Assembly: GCA_039621445.1 (NCBI GenBank)
Contig: CP154956.1
Location: 48,927,456 to 48,991,455 of the forward strand
Length of the DNA stretch: 64,000 nucleotides
Source: Euglena gracilis
Lineage: Eukaryota > Euglenida > Euglenophyceae > Euglenales
Direction: 5' to 3'
The position numbers and the translations under genes are program-made. The first letter of the stretch is position 1. Each line of letters begins with the position of its first letter. Under the pieces are notes generated by a model, which was not told the DNA's origin, searched no databases, and saw only the letters and a program-made list of their open reading frames with translations. Of this stretch, positions 9,335 through 19,914 are shown piece by piece.

Positions 9335-10757
9335 GTGTACCCCCCCCCTCCGACTCAGGACAAAGTCGGTGCACCCTACAACGGACTCAGGGGTGACAAA
9401 GTCCGGGGGGGGGGTGCGGACTTTGTCCTGAGTCCGGTGTACCCTCCCGCATTTCCACCAATGGCCACCTTGATGTTTCCACCACTAGGACTACCACCCC
9501 CCCCCTTTATTGTCCCCCCCCCTTTATTGTCCCTGGGCCCCGGCCGACGGGGGGTTTTTTTGGCCCGGCCAATGAAATTCCTTTGGTACCCCTTTATTGC
9601 CCCCCCCCCCTTTATTGTCCGGTCGGGCCTCCCGGGGGCAGGTCGGTGGGACAATAAAGGGGGGGGGGTGGTAATGCGAATGGAGCCCCAGAACAATTAT
9701 CCTCTTGCTGTTGTGACGCGCCAGGGGAGGGAATAGGGAGCAGCTACCGTAAAAACCTGGTAGTACCACTGAATGTCTCCAAGGGAAAAAACGGTAGCAG
9801 ACAGTTGGTGTCCCCCTCATTGCTTTCGCTTCGTGTTCTCGACACGAGCTGGCAAGGGAGGCATCTTCCGGCCGTCGCAACGAGGACAACACCAACTGTT
9901 GCGGGGAGGGGGCATAGAACGGCCTGAATCGAAGTGCATAGAACGAACGGAATCGAACTCTAAAATTTTCAGCCGTGATGTTGTGTTCACAAATGTAACG
10001 AACTTTGGAAAATGGCATTTTGCTTTGGGGACGATGGGATACTTGGTTTTTTGTTGATTTGTATAGCACAGCCAATGCGTTGACATACGATGTCAGCGTT
10101 TGCGGAGCCCATTCGTACATGGGCACCCCAGCCCGTTGACATGGAAGCTGCCTTTGTGCCTTTGTCGCAACCTTCTCAGCTTCTGTGTCATGCAAAGCGT
10201 GTACCGAAAGCACCCACTTTGCAAACGCCACCATGTAGTCATCCAAATCAGTGGTGACAAGCCTCGCAGTTCGCAAACTTTTTGAAAATTGGCGAGGGCA
10301 ATAAATCCCCCCTTCTGATTTTTGACGCTGCCCTGGGTTGGGGCACAGTTTGGGTGAAAACATCCCCAAAAAGCTCTGTGTCCGTAGTTTCTGTGTTCTG
10401 GGGTTCAACTGCCACCTTCAACCCTGCCAACAACTTTGCGGGTGTTGGCAAAGGTCCCAAGACAACCTTAGCGACGTTTACGACTTGTGGGGACAACATG
10501 GAACTGTGAAGACAAAGACAAGTGTACCCTGAGCGACACTAATGTTCCTCATTAGGATACACCGACTTTGTCCTGAGTCGGAGGGGGGGTAGTACACGGA
10601 CTTAAAGCAAGACCCCCCCAACACGGACTTTGTCCTGAGTCCGGTGGGGGGGGCACGGACTTTGTCCTTCGGACAAAGTCCGTGCCCCCCCCCCCACCGG
10701 ACTCAGGACAAAGTCCGTGTAGGGGGGGTCTTTCTTGATATAGAGGCACAAAAAAAC
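9335..10757 (-). mobile_element. Element of the GGACAAAGTCGG family, copy 1, with decayed ORF
   Basis: Both ends are palindromic blocks of ACTCAGGACAAAGTCCG and its complement with C/G runs (9340-9445 and 10556-10740); the right side extends to TCTTTCTTGATATAGAGG. The interior, read on the minus strand, contains LPTPAKLLAGLKVAVEPQ, FGDVFTQTVPQP, and VTTDLDDYMVAFAKWVL followed by VPMYEWAPQTLTSYVNALAV. These frames match the sister copy at 14330-15532 but are broken by frameshifts in both. The protein is not recognised. Contains the younger insertion 9493-9671. Confidence 0.7.
9493..9671. mobile_element. TA-flanked miniature element, CCCCTTTATTGTCC family, with known empty site
   Basis: 179 bp with ends CCACCCCCCCC and GGGGGGGGTGG, flanked by TA (9491-9492, 9672-9673). 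It lies inside the copy-1 element 9335-10757. The inverted sister element at 14330-15532 has the same flanks with a single TA (15385-15386) and no insert. That is direct evidence for insertion at TA with TA duplication, as in Tc1/mariner-type transposition. Confidence 0.85.
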
Positions 10758-11048
10758 CCAAAATGAAAAAAAAATTCCAAAAAATTTTTGTTGGAAGAGA
10801 CACCGTTGTGAAATCCACAGGTGGGGGGGAAGAGGAAAGCCTGAACACAGCGGCTGCGTCGTGAATAAACAACCAATAATGCATCACTTCCCAAACTTCT
10901 TTGCCCGATAAACACCAGCTCGCGGAGGCAGAAGCAAGGTTGCCCAGAGGGGGGTGGGATTGGCCACCACGGGGGGACATTTAGTCCACAGGGGGGGGGG
11001 GTACGAAATGTTGTCCATGGGTGGAAGAAAGGATGTCCAGGGGGGAGG

Positions 11049-11140
11049 GCATAGCTGCCGTTTTTTGCTTTTTTTTAAAAAAAACAGGGGGTTTAAACAG
11101 CCCCCCGTGTTTTTTAAAAAAAAACACAGGGGGCCAAGAA
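11049..11140. repeat. T8-A8 hairpin repeat (CATAGCTG-type end)
   Basis: CATAGCTGCCGTTTTTTG leads into TTTTTTTTAAAAAAAAC hairpins. The same start is the left end of the element at 18352-18778, so this is probably a partial relative. Similar hairpins sit at 13930-13970 and 14225-14240. Confidence 0.5.
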
Positions 11141-11174
11141 AACATTGTGCACAAGGGGGGGGGAGGAAATGTTG

Positions 11175-11507
11175 TCCACGGGGGGGGGGGGCAAACTTGA
11201 ACAACAGTCGACCACCACGTGCCAGCGATTTGGCAATGGCCTCATCCATCTCCAGTTGTCGGGCAGCCTCCACTTCCCTTGCAGCGGCCTCTTCTTCGGC
11301 AACCCCTTCTCCTTCCTTCCACAACCAAATCGTCTGGGATCACTTCAGCACATGCCTGCACACCTGCCACCTGAACTTCAACTTCACTGTCGGATTCTTG
11401 TTCGTCTTCCTGTTCCACGGCTTGTTCTTGATCATTCCCAGGTTCTTGTTCTTGAATAACCCTCTCTCTGGGGTCCTCTTGATTTGAACTGGAAGCTGCG
11501 TCCTTGT
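11175..11507 (-). pseudogene. Acidic exon with UIM-like motif, frameshifted
   Basis: On the minus strand, after TCACAAG the frame reads AASSSNQEDPRERVIQEQEP, a Glu/Asp/Gln-rich stretch, to IPDDLVVEG. One base out of phase it continues EEEAAAREVEAARQLEMDEA and AIAKSLARGG. The end fits the ubiquitin-interacting motif pattern (acidic patch, A-x3-S-L). It then runs into a G-run repeat. It looks like a host exon that has lost frame and its 3' end. Function unknown. Confidence 0.4.
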
Positions 11508-12478
11508 GACAAAACAGAAAGGAAGGGGTGACAGTGGTGGCAATTTTTTTGGCATGAGTATGATATTTTCCTTTGGGGTGACGGCAGTACAGTTGGGGTT
11601 TTTGGGGCCCCCCCCCCCCCCCCCCCCTGTACAGTTGGGATTTTTGGGACCCCCCCCCCCAGTGCCGACCCCCCCCCGAGACAGATGAAAATTTTGACAC
11701 CAAAAATGGCCTTTTAGACCCCAAAAAGGCCTAAAAAAAATTTTTCCGGCGCCTTCGGCGCCGGTTTTTGGCCAATTTTTGAGGGGGGTGTTGGCAGTAC
11801 AGTTGGGACCCCAGGGCCCTCCCCCCCCCCTGTGTTGAGACAGTACAGCAAAAAGTGCCAAAAATTGCAAAAAAAACTGACCTCGGGACCCCCCCTCCCC
11901 CCCTGCCAAAGCTCCTTTGCAATGACATGATCAACGGTTCGAAGGGCGTAACCATCTCGGCTGCCTTCGGCAGCCACCAGTTAAAATAACATTTCTAGAA
12001 AATGAAATTTCAAAATCCATTACCGTCTCGGCCGCCTTTGGCGGCCAAAATAAAGCCCTTGAGGCTCCTCCTTTGATACTAATTGATTTTTTGGGATTCT
12101 ACCCATGATTTCGCTTTCTAGTTTGATTTTTTGGCATTGGAGGCTAGGTAGTCCACTTCGGGACCCCGGACTCCCCCTCCCCCCCTCCCCCCTGTTCAGT
12201 TCATTTCGGAAGTGCACAGGGGGGTCCGAGAAACGCCCCCCCCCCGTGAACCTGGATGCACTTGTTCACTTCAGAAAAAGCCGAAAAACGGAACAACGTG
12301 CTAACACCGAAAAGGGCATTTTTCAAAAAAATTTCGGCGCCTTCAGCGCCGGACCCACCCTCCTCCGGGAAGTCAACATGGCCAGTTCAGTTCGGAAGTG
12401 AACAGGGGAGGTTCGGGACCCCCCCCCTCTCCCTGTACCTGGGCTCCTTGGACTTCAAAGAGACGTTAGCGTCTCGGC

Positions 12479-12764
12479 CAGGGATTTTTTAAGACCAGGG
12501 GGGGGAGGGGGTCGGCACCCACCCACCCCCTGGGGTGGGCCCCCCCGGGGGGGAGGGAAGGGGTCCCGGAGGACCCACCGACTTTTGCCCGAAAATGGCC
12601 AAAAAGTGCCAAAAACAGCACCTTTTCAAAATTTTCGGCGCCTTTGGCGCCAAAAAAGATATACCCACCAGCCCCAACCCCCCCCCCCCGGGGGGAGGGG
12701 GTCCAAGGGACACCCACCCTACCCCCCCCCCGGGGTAGGGGGTCCAAGACTAAAAAACCCCATG
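12479..12764. mobile_element. hAT-like miniature element
   Basis: 286 bp. Ends CAGGGATTTTTTAAGAC and (complement) CATGGGGTTTTTTAGTC. Flanks GTCTCGGC (12471-12478) and CTCTCGGC (12765-12772) match at 7 of 8 bases, as an aged 8-bp target duplication. The interior is C/G runs around GGCGCC palindromes. Non-coding. Confidence 0.75.
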
Positions 12765-13052
12765 CTCTCGGCCCCTTTGGGGCCAGGAGGACAGAAAAAA
12801 ATACATTGATTGTTGCAAGGAAAATTTTTTGGCCCGCCCCCCCCCCCCCGGGAAAAAATTGTTCCTACACCTTTGTACATTACGGTTTTTACCAATGCTG
12901 CACTCAACCACTTGGCCATTTGTAACGTTTTTAAGGATGACTTGTTTGCACTCAACCTCGATGTCCACCTGAATGCCTTCATTTCGAGGAATGCAGTACA
13001 ATCGGCAACCTTTGCCTTGAGTCAATAGATCGTCCCCCCTCCCGAGAAAAAT

Positions 13053-13210
13053 TTGTTCCTAAACCAATGCCAAGAGGCCGTCGTGCAGAACGCCTGCGTT
13101 CAAGTTTGGAAGTGTTCTGTGGCTATCTGGTCCTGGGACGATCGCCAGTTCAACTCTGAGGTCCTGTTCAAGTGCCACTTTTTGGACCCGGAAATCACCG
13201 ATTTTAGGAT
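13053..13210 (+). CDS. Possible exon fragment
   Basis: The plus frame reads NQCQEAVVQNACVQVWKCSV, then AIWSWDDRQFNSEVLFKCHF, LDPEI. Third positions are strongly G/C. No domain is recognised. The right side enters a 30-base C run. The opposite strand is also open, so the strand is uncertain. Confidence 0.3.
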
Positions 13211-13312
13211 GCGCGCCGCCCGCGCGGCCACACTCGGATCCCCCCCCCCCCCCCCCCCCCCCCGCGCAGCCGCCCGCGGCCGCTCGCCCCCCCCGCCGTG
13301 CCTAACCTCCGT

Positions 13313-13834
13313 TCACAGCTGTAGAAGAGGTAGAGATAGTGCACCAGAGGGCCAACACGGAGATCGCTGACACAAGCAATTCCGGACTCCGGGGCCGTCT
13401 TCCTGAGGTTCACCTCTGTACGCAGCGATTCTGGCGCTTGCCACGGTGGTCACAGCTGCAGGATCTGATCCTCTATCCACCGATACCTTCAGATCTGGGA
13501 TCTGGGATCTCACTTCTGCCAACTTCCACGGAGAATGGGCTTCTGAGGTCTCTGTAGGCTCGTCGAAGTCTCCTCTGCATACAAATTGAAGGCTTATCCT
13601 TGTTTCGTCCTTGCGCGGCCCATTTCCCAAGACACAGCACGAAGATAGAGTTGATATTTGACCAAAGTCCTTCCGCCAGAAGTTCAAAACATAGAGACAA
13701 CAAGAGTGACATGGGAAAAATATGATCGTCGTGTCCGACGTCACCTGCAGATCTGATGTGCAAAAATGTGCGAAAATGCTGTTGGTGTTCAAACCCACCA
13801 AAATGGCTCGGGGTGAATATGCAAAGATTTGCAA
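13313..13834 (-). CDS. Hypothetical protein or exon, 173 codons
   Basis: A long minus frame. The part from FWRKDFGQISTLSSC to GEPQEDGPGVRNCLCQR has mixed, protein-like composition (FDEPTETSEAHSPWKLAEV, DRGSDPAAVTTVASARIAAY) and lies outside obvious repeats. The first 45 codons look less convincing. No family is recognised. It may be one exon of a spliced gene. Confidence 0.4.
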   Translation of the reverse strand: MQIFAYSPRAILVGLNTNSIFAHFCTSDLQVTSDTTIIFFPCHSCCLYVLNFWRKDFGQISTLSSCCVLGNGPRKDETRISLQFVCRGDFDEPTETSEAHSPWKLAEVRSQIPDLKVSVDRGSDPAAVTTVASARIAAYRGEPQEDGPGVRNCLCQRSPCWPSGALSLPLLQL

Positions 13835-14329
13835 GAAAAATATCCGCTTTTGGCCAAGTTTTTTGGCAGAATCCTACGCCTGCCCATGAGATTTTCCATG
13901 GGCAGGCACAGGTGGTGCTGGCGTAGTTGGTATTTTTTGTTTTTTTTAAAAAAAACGTGTTTTAAAAAAAACAGTTAAAAAACAAAAAACAAAAGGAAAC
14001 TTTCATTGAAAATACTCGTTATGAAACTCCCAAACCATACTTTGAATCCTACTAAGTTCAAAAACTGCCAAAATGTCAAAAACATCCAAAAATGCAACAA
14101 AAATGGAATTTTATGATTTTTTTCATTTTTGTGGAAGGAATTTTTTGGCAGAAATTACCTAGAAGTTGCCAAAAATCATTGAAAATGTGCATTTAAAATT
14201 CTTTCCATGCAAAACCCACCAGGCGTTTTTTTTAAAAAAAATTATTGTTGGAATTAAAAAAACAACGTCAAAAAAACAGGCCGGCCCACTATGGGTGGTG
14301 GTGGAGGGAGTATTCTGCCCCTCTATATC

Positions 14330-15532
14330 AGGAAAGACCCCCCTACACGGACTTTGTCCTGAGTCCGGGGGGGGGGGCACGGACTTTGTCCGAAGGACAA
14401 AGTCCGTGTAGGGGTCTTGTTTTAAGTCCGTGTACTGCCCCCCCTCCGACTCAGGACAAAGTCGGTGTACCCTAATGAGGAACATTAGTGTCGCTCAGGC
14501 TACATTTGTCTTTGTCTTCACAGCTCCATGTTGCGCACAAGTTGTGAACGTCGCTGAGGCTGCCTTGGGATCTTTGCCAACACCCGCAGAGTTGTTGGCA
14601 GGGTTGAAGGTGGTAGTTGAACCCCAGAACATAGAAACTGCGGACACGGTGCTTTTTGGGGATGTTTTCACCCAAACTGTGCCCCAGCCTAAGGGCGGCG
14701 TCAAAAATCAGAAGTGGGGATTTATTGCCCTCACCAATTTTCAAAAAGTTTGCAAACTGCGAGGCTTGTCACCACTGATTTGGATGACTACATGGTGGTG
14801 TTTGCAAAGTGGATGCTTTTGGTACACGCTTTGCATGACACAGAAGCTGAGAAGGTTGCGACAAAGGCACAAAGGCAGCTTCTATATCAATAGGCTGGGG
14901 TGCCCATGTACGAATGGGCTCCGCAAACGTTGACATTGTATGCCAACACATTGGCTGTGCTATACAAATCAACGAAACCCAAGAATCCCATCGTCCCCAA
15001 ACTGAGGACCGCATGGATGGCAAGCCCTGTGCGCGTTGCCTTTTGCCCCTTGGCAAGCGCGGCGTGTTGCGCCCCATGGACGGTGACTCGTGCCACAAAT
15101 TTTGGCGCCTCAATTGCACAGGCCGTTCTATGCCCCCCTCCCCGAAACAGTTGGTGTTGTCCTCGTTGCGATGGCCGGGAGATGCCTCCCTTGCCAGCTC
15201 GTGTCGAGAACACGAAGCGAAAGCATTGAGGGGGACACCAACTGTCTGCTACCATTTTTGCCCCTGGAGACATTTAGTGGCACTACAAGTGCCTTGACCA
15301 GGTTTTTATGGTAGCTGCTCCCTATTCCCTCTTGTGCCGTGTCACAACAGCAAGAGGATGATTGTTCTGGGGCTCCATTCACATTAGTCCCAGTGGTGGA
15401 AACATCGAGATGGCCACTGATGGGGGGTACACCGGACTCAGGACAAAGTCCGCACCCCCCCCCCCCCGGACTTTGTCACCTCTGAGTCCGTCGTAGGGTG
15501 CACCGACTTTGTCCTGAGTCTGAGGGGGGGTA
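14330..15532 (+). mobile_element. Element of the GGACAAAGTCGG family, copy 2, with decayed ORF
   Basis: Inverted relative to copy 1 at 9335-10757. The left palindromic block is at 14333-14475 and the right at 15425-15530. The plus strand reads LPTPAELLAGLKVVVEPQN, FGDVFTQTVPQP, then after a shift VPMYEWAPQTLTLYANTLAV and NSWCCPRCDGREMPPLPAR. The same words in copy 1 mean a common ancestral ORF. The CPRC pair could be half of a zinc ribbon. Target duplication not identified. It contains the empty TA site used by the 9493-9671 insertion in copy 1. Confidence 0.7.
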
Positions 15533-16160
15533 GGACTTGTCATGCAATCTTTGTCCATACCAAAAAAATATAATGATAAAAATAACTCCCTTCTATCACC
15601 CAGACAAACCCAATTCAAATCCAGTCAAAAAATCAGTTCTCTTTTGCTTGAGGGCTTAAGACGCAGGTATTAGCCCACAATGACATAATTTTGAAACTGT
15701 TTGGCAAAAAAAAAGATCGGAACCAATTATTGAAAGCTGGTGTATTATTATTATGTCAATTTTAAGACCATATGTGTAAATGTGCGGTTGCTCAGAATGT
15801 GGGGGTCGGTCTTATATGGGGGTCGCTTCAGAAGTGGCAACTGGGAGCGAACGCCTGGGGGTCGTAGGGCCTGTAGAAATTTTTTTTTAGAGGTCAACGT
15901 CGTGTACACAAGCAGAATACTGAGGTTCTCTACAAAGAGAGATGTTCGTTGACTTGGTGAGAGGTTAGTGGAAATGAGCGAGGCTCATCTTCCATATACT
16001 AGTGCCAGGGGGGTACTAGTGCCAGGGGGGTGCCAGGGGGTTTCCATTGGATGGCGTGTGTGTTGGTCATTGGTCCTTGGTCCTTGGGTGGTGTATTAGG
16101 GAGTGATTTCAGCTCGGGCTGTTTTGCTCCATGGGTTGTGGTGCAGGAGGGGGTAGACAC

Positions 16161-16260
16161 GGTGGTGGGGCGAACCGAATCCACCGACCAGTGGCACTGC
16201 CTACTGGATTTGAGTGTTCAGGGGAGAGGGAAGCTATGTACAGATGGGGCGACCCCATGG
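16161..16260 (+). repeat. Inverted-repeat arm A flanking the non-LTR element
   Basis: GGTGGTGGGGCGAACCGAAT and following bases to 16260. The complement lies at 19202-19301 and a direct copy of the outer 59 bp at 19342-19400. Confidence 0.8.
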
Positions 16261-16290
16261 ATAGTCAGTGGATAGAAGTGGTGGTGCAGG

Positions 16291-18915
16291 ATGGAAATTA
16301 GCGATGGCGACAGTGGGAGTCCCCTCCAACTCCTCCAGGCTCTTGACGACCTGGTGCAGCACTGCGTGCAAGGGTCCATACACCCTGTGGCCGCAAAATG
16401 GCTGTGCTCGGCCAACCTCTTCCCCCTTCGGAAGAAGGACGACGGGGTCCGCCCAGTCGCCGTTGGGGAGACCATCCGCCGGGTGGTGGAGAAATGCCTG
16501 CTGGCGCTGCCTGAGACAATACAGGCAGGCGTGAACATGCGGCCACTGCAGTCCGCCTTCGGCGGCAAAAACGCCTGTGAGCAGATTGGCATCTCCCTCC
16601 AGCACCTCATTCTCGAGCGGGGAGACAACCCGGATTGGGTCCTGTTGCAGGTTGACATCCTCAACGCGTTCAACTCTGTCCGGCGGGCGGATATCTTGGA
16701 CGCTGTCCGGCGGCGAGCACCGCACCTATTGCACTGGTGCCGCCTGTCATTACAACCAACTAGACTGTTTGTTGGAGATAGTGAGATATGGAGCACAGAG
16801 GGCGGGCAACAAGGCGCCCCTCTAGTTCCCCTTCTGTTCGCTATGGCCATTCATGATACGCTCCTGGCCACCCCTGGAAGGGGAAATTCCTTCTGGTATC
16901 TGGACGACGGGTCAATCCTGTCGGACGTCGCCACGGCAGACCGTGCCCTGACCGGACTACACCACGGCCTAGGCCAACTGGGCTGCTCTTTGAACTTCAC
17001 AAAGACCACGGTATGGGGTCCCGAGACACGGCACATACCTTCCCTTTCCGAGGATTCTGTACTGCGGCAAGCATCCGTCATCCCGTATACACCAGATTCC
17101 GGCGTCTCGGTCCTGGGTGTTCCAGTGCACCACCCGGCTTCCCGCGCCTTTGTTCGGCAGCAGTTAGACAGTTGCATCTCCAAGAATGAACAGGCCTGCA
17201 CCTTGCTGTGCTCCGTTCGCGACCCGCAAGTGCAGCTGTCCTTGCTTCGCTTCTGCTTCGACGCGTGCAAGTTCAGCTCCTTGCTTCGCAGCGCTCACTG
17301 TGTGCCGTTCGCTGACCTCCTATCCCGCGCAGACAGCTGTCTCCGGTCCACCTTCCAACAGATCCTGGATTGCTCGGTATCAGACACACAATGGGCCCAG
17401 GCTTCCCTTCCCCTACGCCAGGGCGGGTTCGGCATACGGTTATCTATCGACAGTGTGCTACCTGCCCGTCTGAGTGCCCTGCTGTCTTGGATCACCTGTG
17501 CACCAATCTCCCTGGGTTTGGGCAACATCTCAAGGGCTCCGATTGATGGACTGCCGGAGCTTCTGTCCGGTCTACAGACCCGGCTGGGTGATGCCTTTGA
17601 ACCTGTCCGGAAATGGATCGGGGGAAGCGCGTTGAGCCCCGAAGACACTTCCCACCATGACCAGGCATGGTGGAGTGAACAGCTACGCCAGGCCGCACGC
17701 CCGGCATTCCTGTCCGCCCTCAATGATCGGGACCGTATCCGCTTTGAGCATCAAAGTAATTCTATCTGCTCAAGCTGGATCGGGGCCCGCCCATCCAAGG
17801 CGGCAGGATTTGCCATCGACGGAGCGTCTTTCCGCCTCATGCTGAAATGGCACCTGGGGCTGCCCATCATCCCCCTCAGCCTGGCCGGTTCCCCCTGCCC
17901 CCTCGGCTGTGGACAGGTCGTTGATCCTTTTGGGGACCACGCTTTGTGCTGCCACAAGAACAAATTGTGGGAACGTCACCACCGGGTGCAGCACTTCCTG
18001 GGATCCCAGCTACAGGCACGGGGTATTCCGCATGCATTGGAGATCTCGGTGGCCGCCGATCAAAAGCGGGATGCGGACATCTTCCTTCCCCACTGGTCCG
18101 GCGCTGCGTCCTGGGCCATCGATGTGGGCATCAACCACCCCTCCCCGCCCAGTGCCAGTTGGAGCCTCCCCGCCTCGTGGGAATTACTTCGCAGCAGAGC
18201 CCTTAAGAAGACCACTAAATACGGGGGCCGCTACCAAACCCGAGGCGCGCGATTCTCCCCCATGATCCTTAGTGTATGGGGTTCCTTCGGGGGAGACAGC
18301 CAACGCGTATGGGAAGAATTACGGCAACGCCTTGGCGCCACTGCCTCCGGTCATAGCTGGCGTTTTTTTTGTTTTTTTTAAAAAAAACGTTTTTTTTGTT
18401 TTTTATTAAAAAAAACAGGCAAAAAAAACGGCAAAAAAAACAAAGGGGAAAATGATGGTCCAAATTTTGCCTTTGATCGCAAGGGTGAACCAATCTTAGC
18501 TCAAATGACTTGAAAACCAATACTTTTGGTTGTCTTCAACAAGGATGGTCAAAATAGGGCATTTTCTGCCATTTTGGGATGTTTCAACTTGAAACATCCC
18601 AAATTTGGTGTCTTTCTCTGCCTGAGGATGGGCAAAAAAAAGCTAAAATTAAAGGCAAAATTTTTTTTTGCCCTGGACCCTCAATGGCGTTTTTTTTGTT
18701 TTTTTTAAAAAAAAACATGTTTTTTTTAAAAAAAAACGTGTTTTTCTTGACTTCGTTTTAAACGAAGTGCCAGCTATGCCTCCGGTGGCGCCAGGAATGT
18801 CTTCCTGGCTGAACTGCAACAGGGTCTGTCATTGGCCCTGTTTTCCGGGGTGGCCGCCCAACTGGGTGCCCTCCTCATAACCAAGGAGCTGGGTCACACC
18901 GTTGCTGCCTTCTGA
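16291..18915 (+). pseudogene. Non-LTR retrotransposon reverse transcriptase with CCHC motif and restriction-like endonuclease, split by an insertion
   Basis: The frame from ATG 16291 to 18351 gives 687 residues, continued at 18787-18915 once the 427-bp insert is skipped, for a total of about 729. RT: LRKKDDGVRPVAVGE at 46-60, QVDILNAFNS (Asp122), GGQQGAPLVPLLFA at 171-184, catalytic YLDDG at 203-207. The C-terminus has CPLGC...GDHALCC (536-554), RHHRV, and RDADIF/AIDVGI (593-614), the knuckle plus PD-(D/E)XK-like endonuclease layout of R2/R4-type and related elements. An in-frame TAG lies 18 bases upstream of the ATG. The protein starts right at RT, so the element is probably 5' truncated or lacks the usual N-terminal fingers. 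Confidence 0.9.
18352..18778. mobile_element. hAT-like element inserted in the reverse transcriptase ORF
   Basis: 427 bp with ends CATAGCTGGC and GCCAGCTATG (perfect 10-bp inverted repeat) and perfect 8-bp duplication CCTCCGGT at 18344-18351 and 18779-18786. The interior holds several T8-A8 hairpins and no ORF. Removing the insert and one duplication restores the reading frame exactly (TCC GGT | GGC GCC AGG). 8-bp duplication suggests hAT or P superfamily; the CA start favours hAT. Confidence 0.9.
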
Positions 18916-19201
18916 ACACGTCGTCAGTAAGTGACCAGCCGGTGACCCTCCGCCACTGGTTTTCCATACCCCCTGGCTCCCCTCACGCTCCGTCCAGTGG
19001 TAATGGACATGGCTTCGGCCAGGCGTTGAGCTTTCTACCCCCGTTCTCCACTACACCGCTCTTCTCTCTTCCCTCCACCCCCCCTCCCCGAACAGGGGAC
19101 CGACTGCTCACACAGCGCCGCTCGTTTGTCACCTTTCCCCTGCGACTCTCTGCTTTGATCACCGCCCTTCCCTTCTATATACATGTGTACACCCTGACTT
19201 T

Positions 19202-19400
19202 CCATGGGGCTTCCCCATCTGTACACTAGCCTTCCCCCCGGAACACTTCAAATCCAGTAGGCTGCGCCACTGGTCGGTGGATTCGGTTCGCCCCACCACC
19301 GTTGAACTCAAGTCGTCCATAGAAAAGCTGGGGTGATGCCAGTGGTGGGGCGAACCGAATCCACCGACCAGTGGCACAGCCTACTGGATTTTGAGTGTTC
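19202..19400. repeat. Inverted-repeat arm B and direct copy C, forming a hairpin
   Basis: Arm B (19202-19301) is the complement of arm A (16161-16260). Copy C (19342-19400) repeats the outer part of A in the same orientation, so B and C form a hairpin with 59-bp arms and a 40-base loop. All three include CGAACCGAATCCACCGACCA or its complement. Confidence 0.8.
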
Positions 19401-19914
19401 GAGGGTGCGAGGCTATATACAACGAAGGAGTGTGGGTCGAGCGGTGAGAGCAAGGGCAAAGCCCAAGCAGAGAGTGATGGGTGGAGAGGTGTGAAGTGTG
19501 CATGCGCGGTGTTCTCCGGCTTTGTGGCTCCGGAAGGCTGGTGCAACGGGGAGCATTTTCACCTTACGAGTTCAGGATCATACGATCTGTGGCTCTTTCG
19601 GCCAACCGCAGCTGCCGTGCAACTGCACGGGCCAGTGTGATGGCCAAGTTTTCGGTCAATGGTCAAGTCGTCCATGGAAATTAGGAGGTGCCTCGATAGG
19701 CTCTCGCGAATGCACTCCTTTTCTTTCCTTCACTTCCAGTTGTCGACGATGCAGTTTACAAGCCCTGTTTGGCCAGGAACAAGCTACCCTGGAGTTTCTC
19801 CGAATTACTTTTATCCAAATACTGGTTATCTTGTGAACAGTACACCATCTTTCCCAACCTTCAACTTCCAGGCTCATTTGTGTGGTTTATGATTTTGCGT
19901 TTCTTAGAATGTGA

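Noticed and set aside
9134-9335. hAT-like element starting AAGCTTCTTTTTAAG
   Set aside because: The interior resembles the family (CGCTTCGCGCCGAAAA), but the ends are not complementary and no 8-bp duplication is present.
16218-16850. Arg-rich ORF on the minus strand
   Set aside because: Antisense shadow of the reverse transcriptase frame; no domain.
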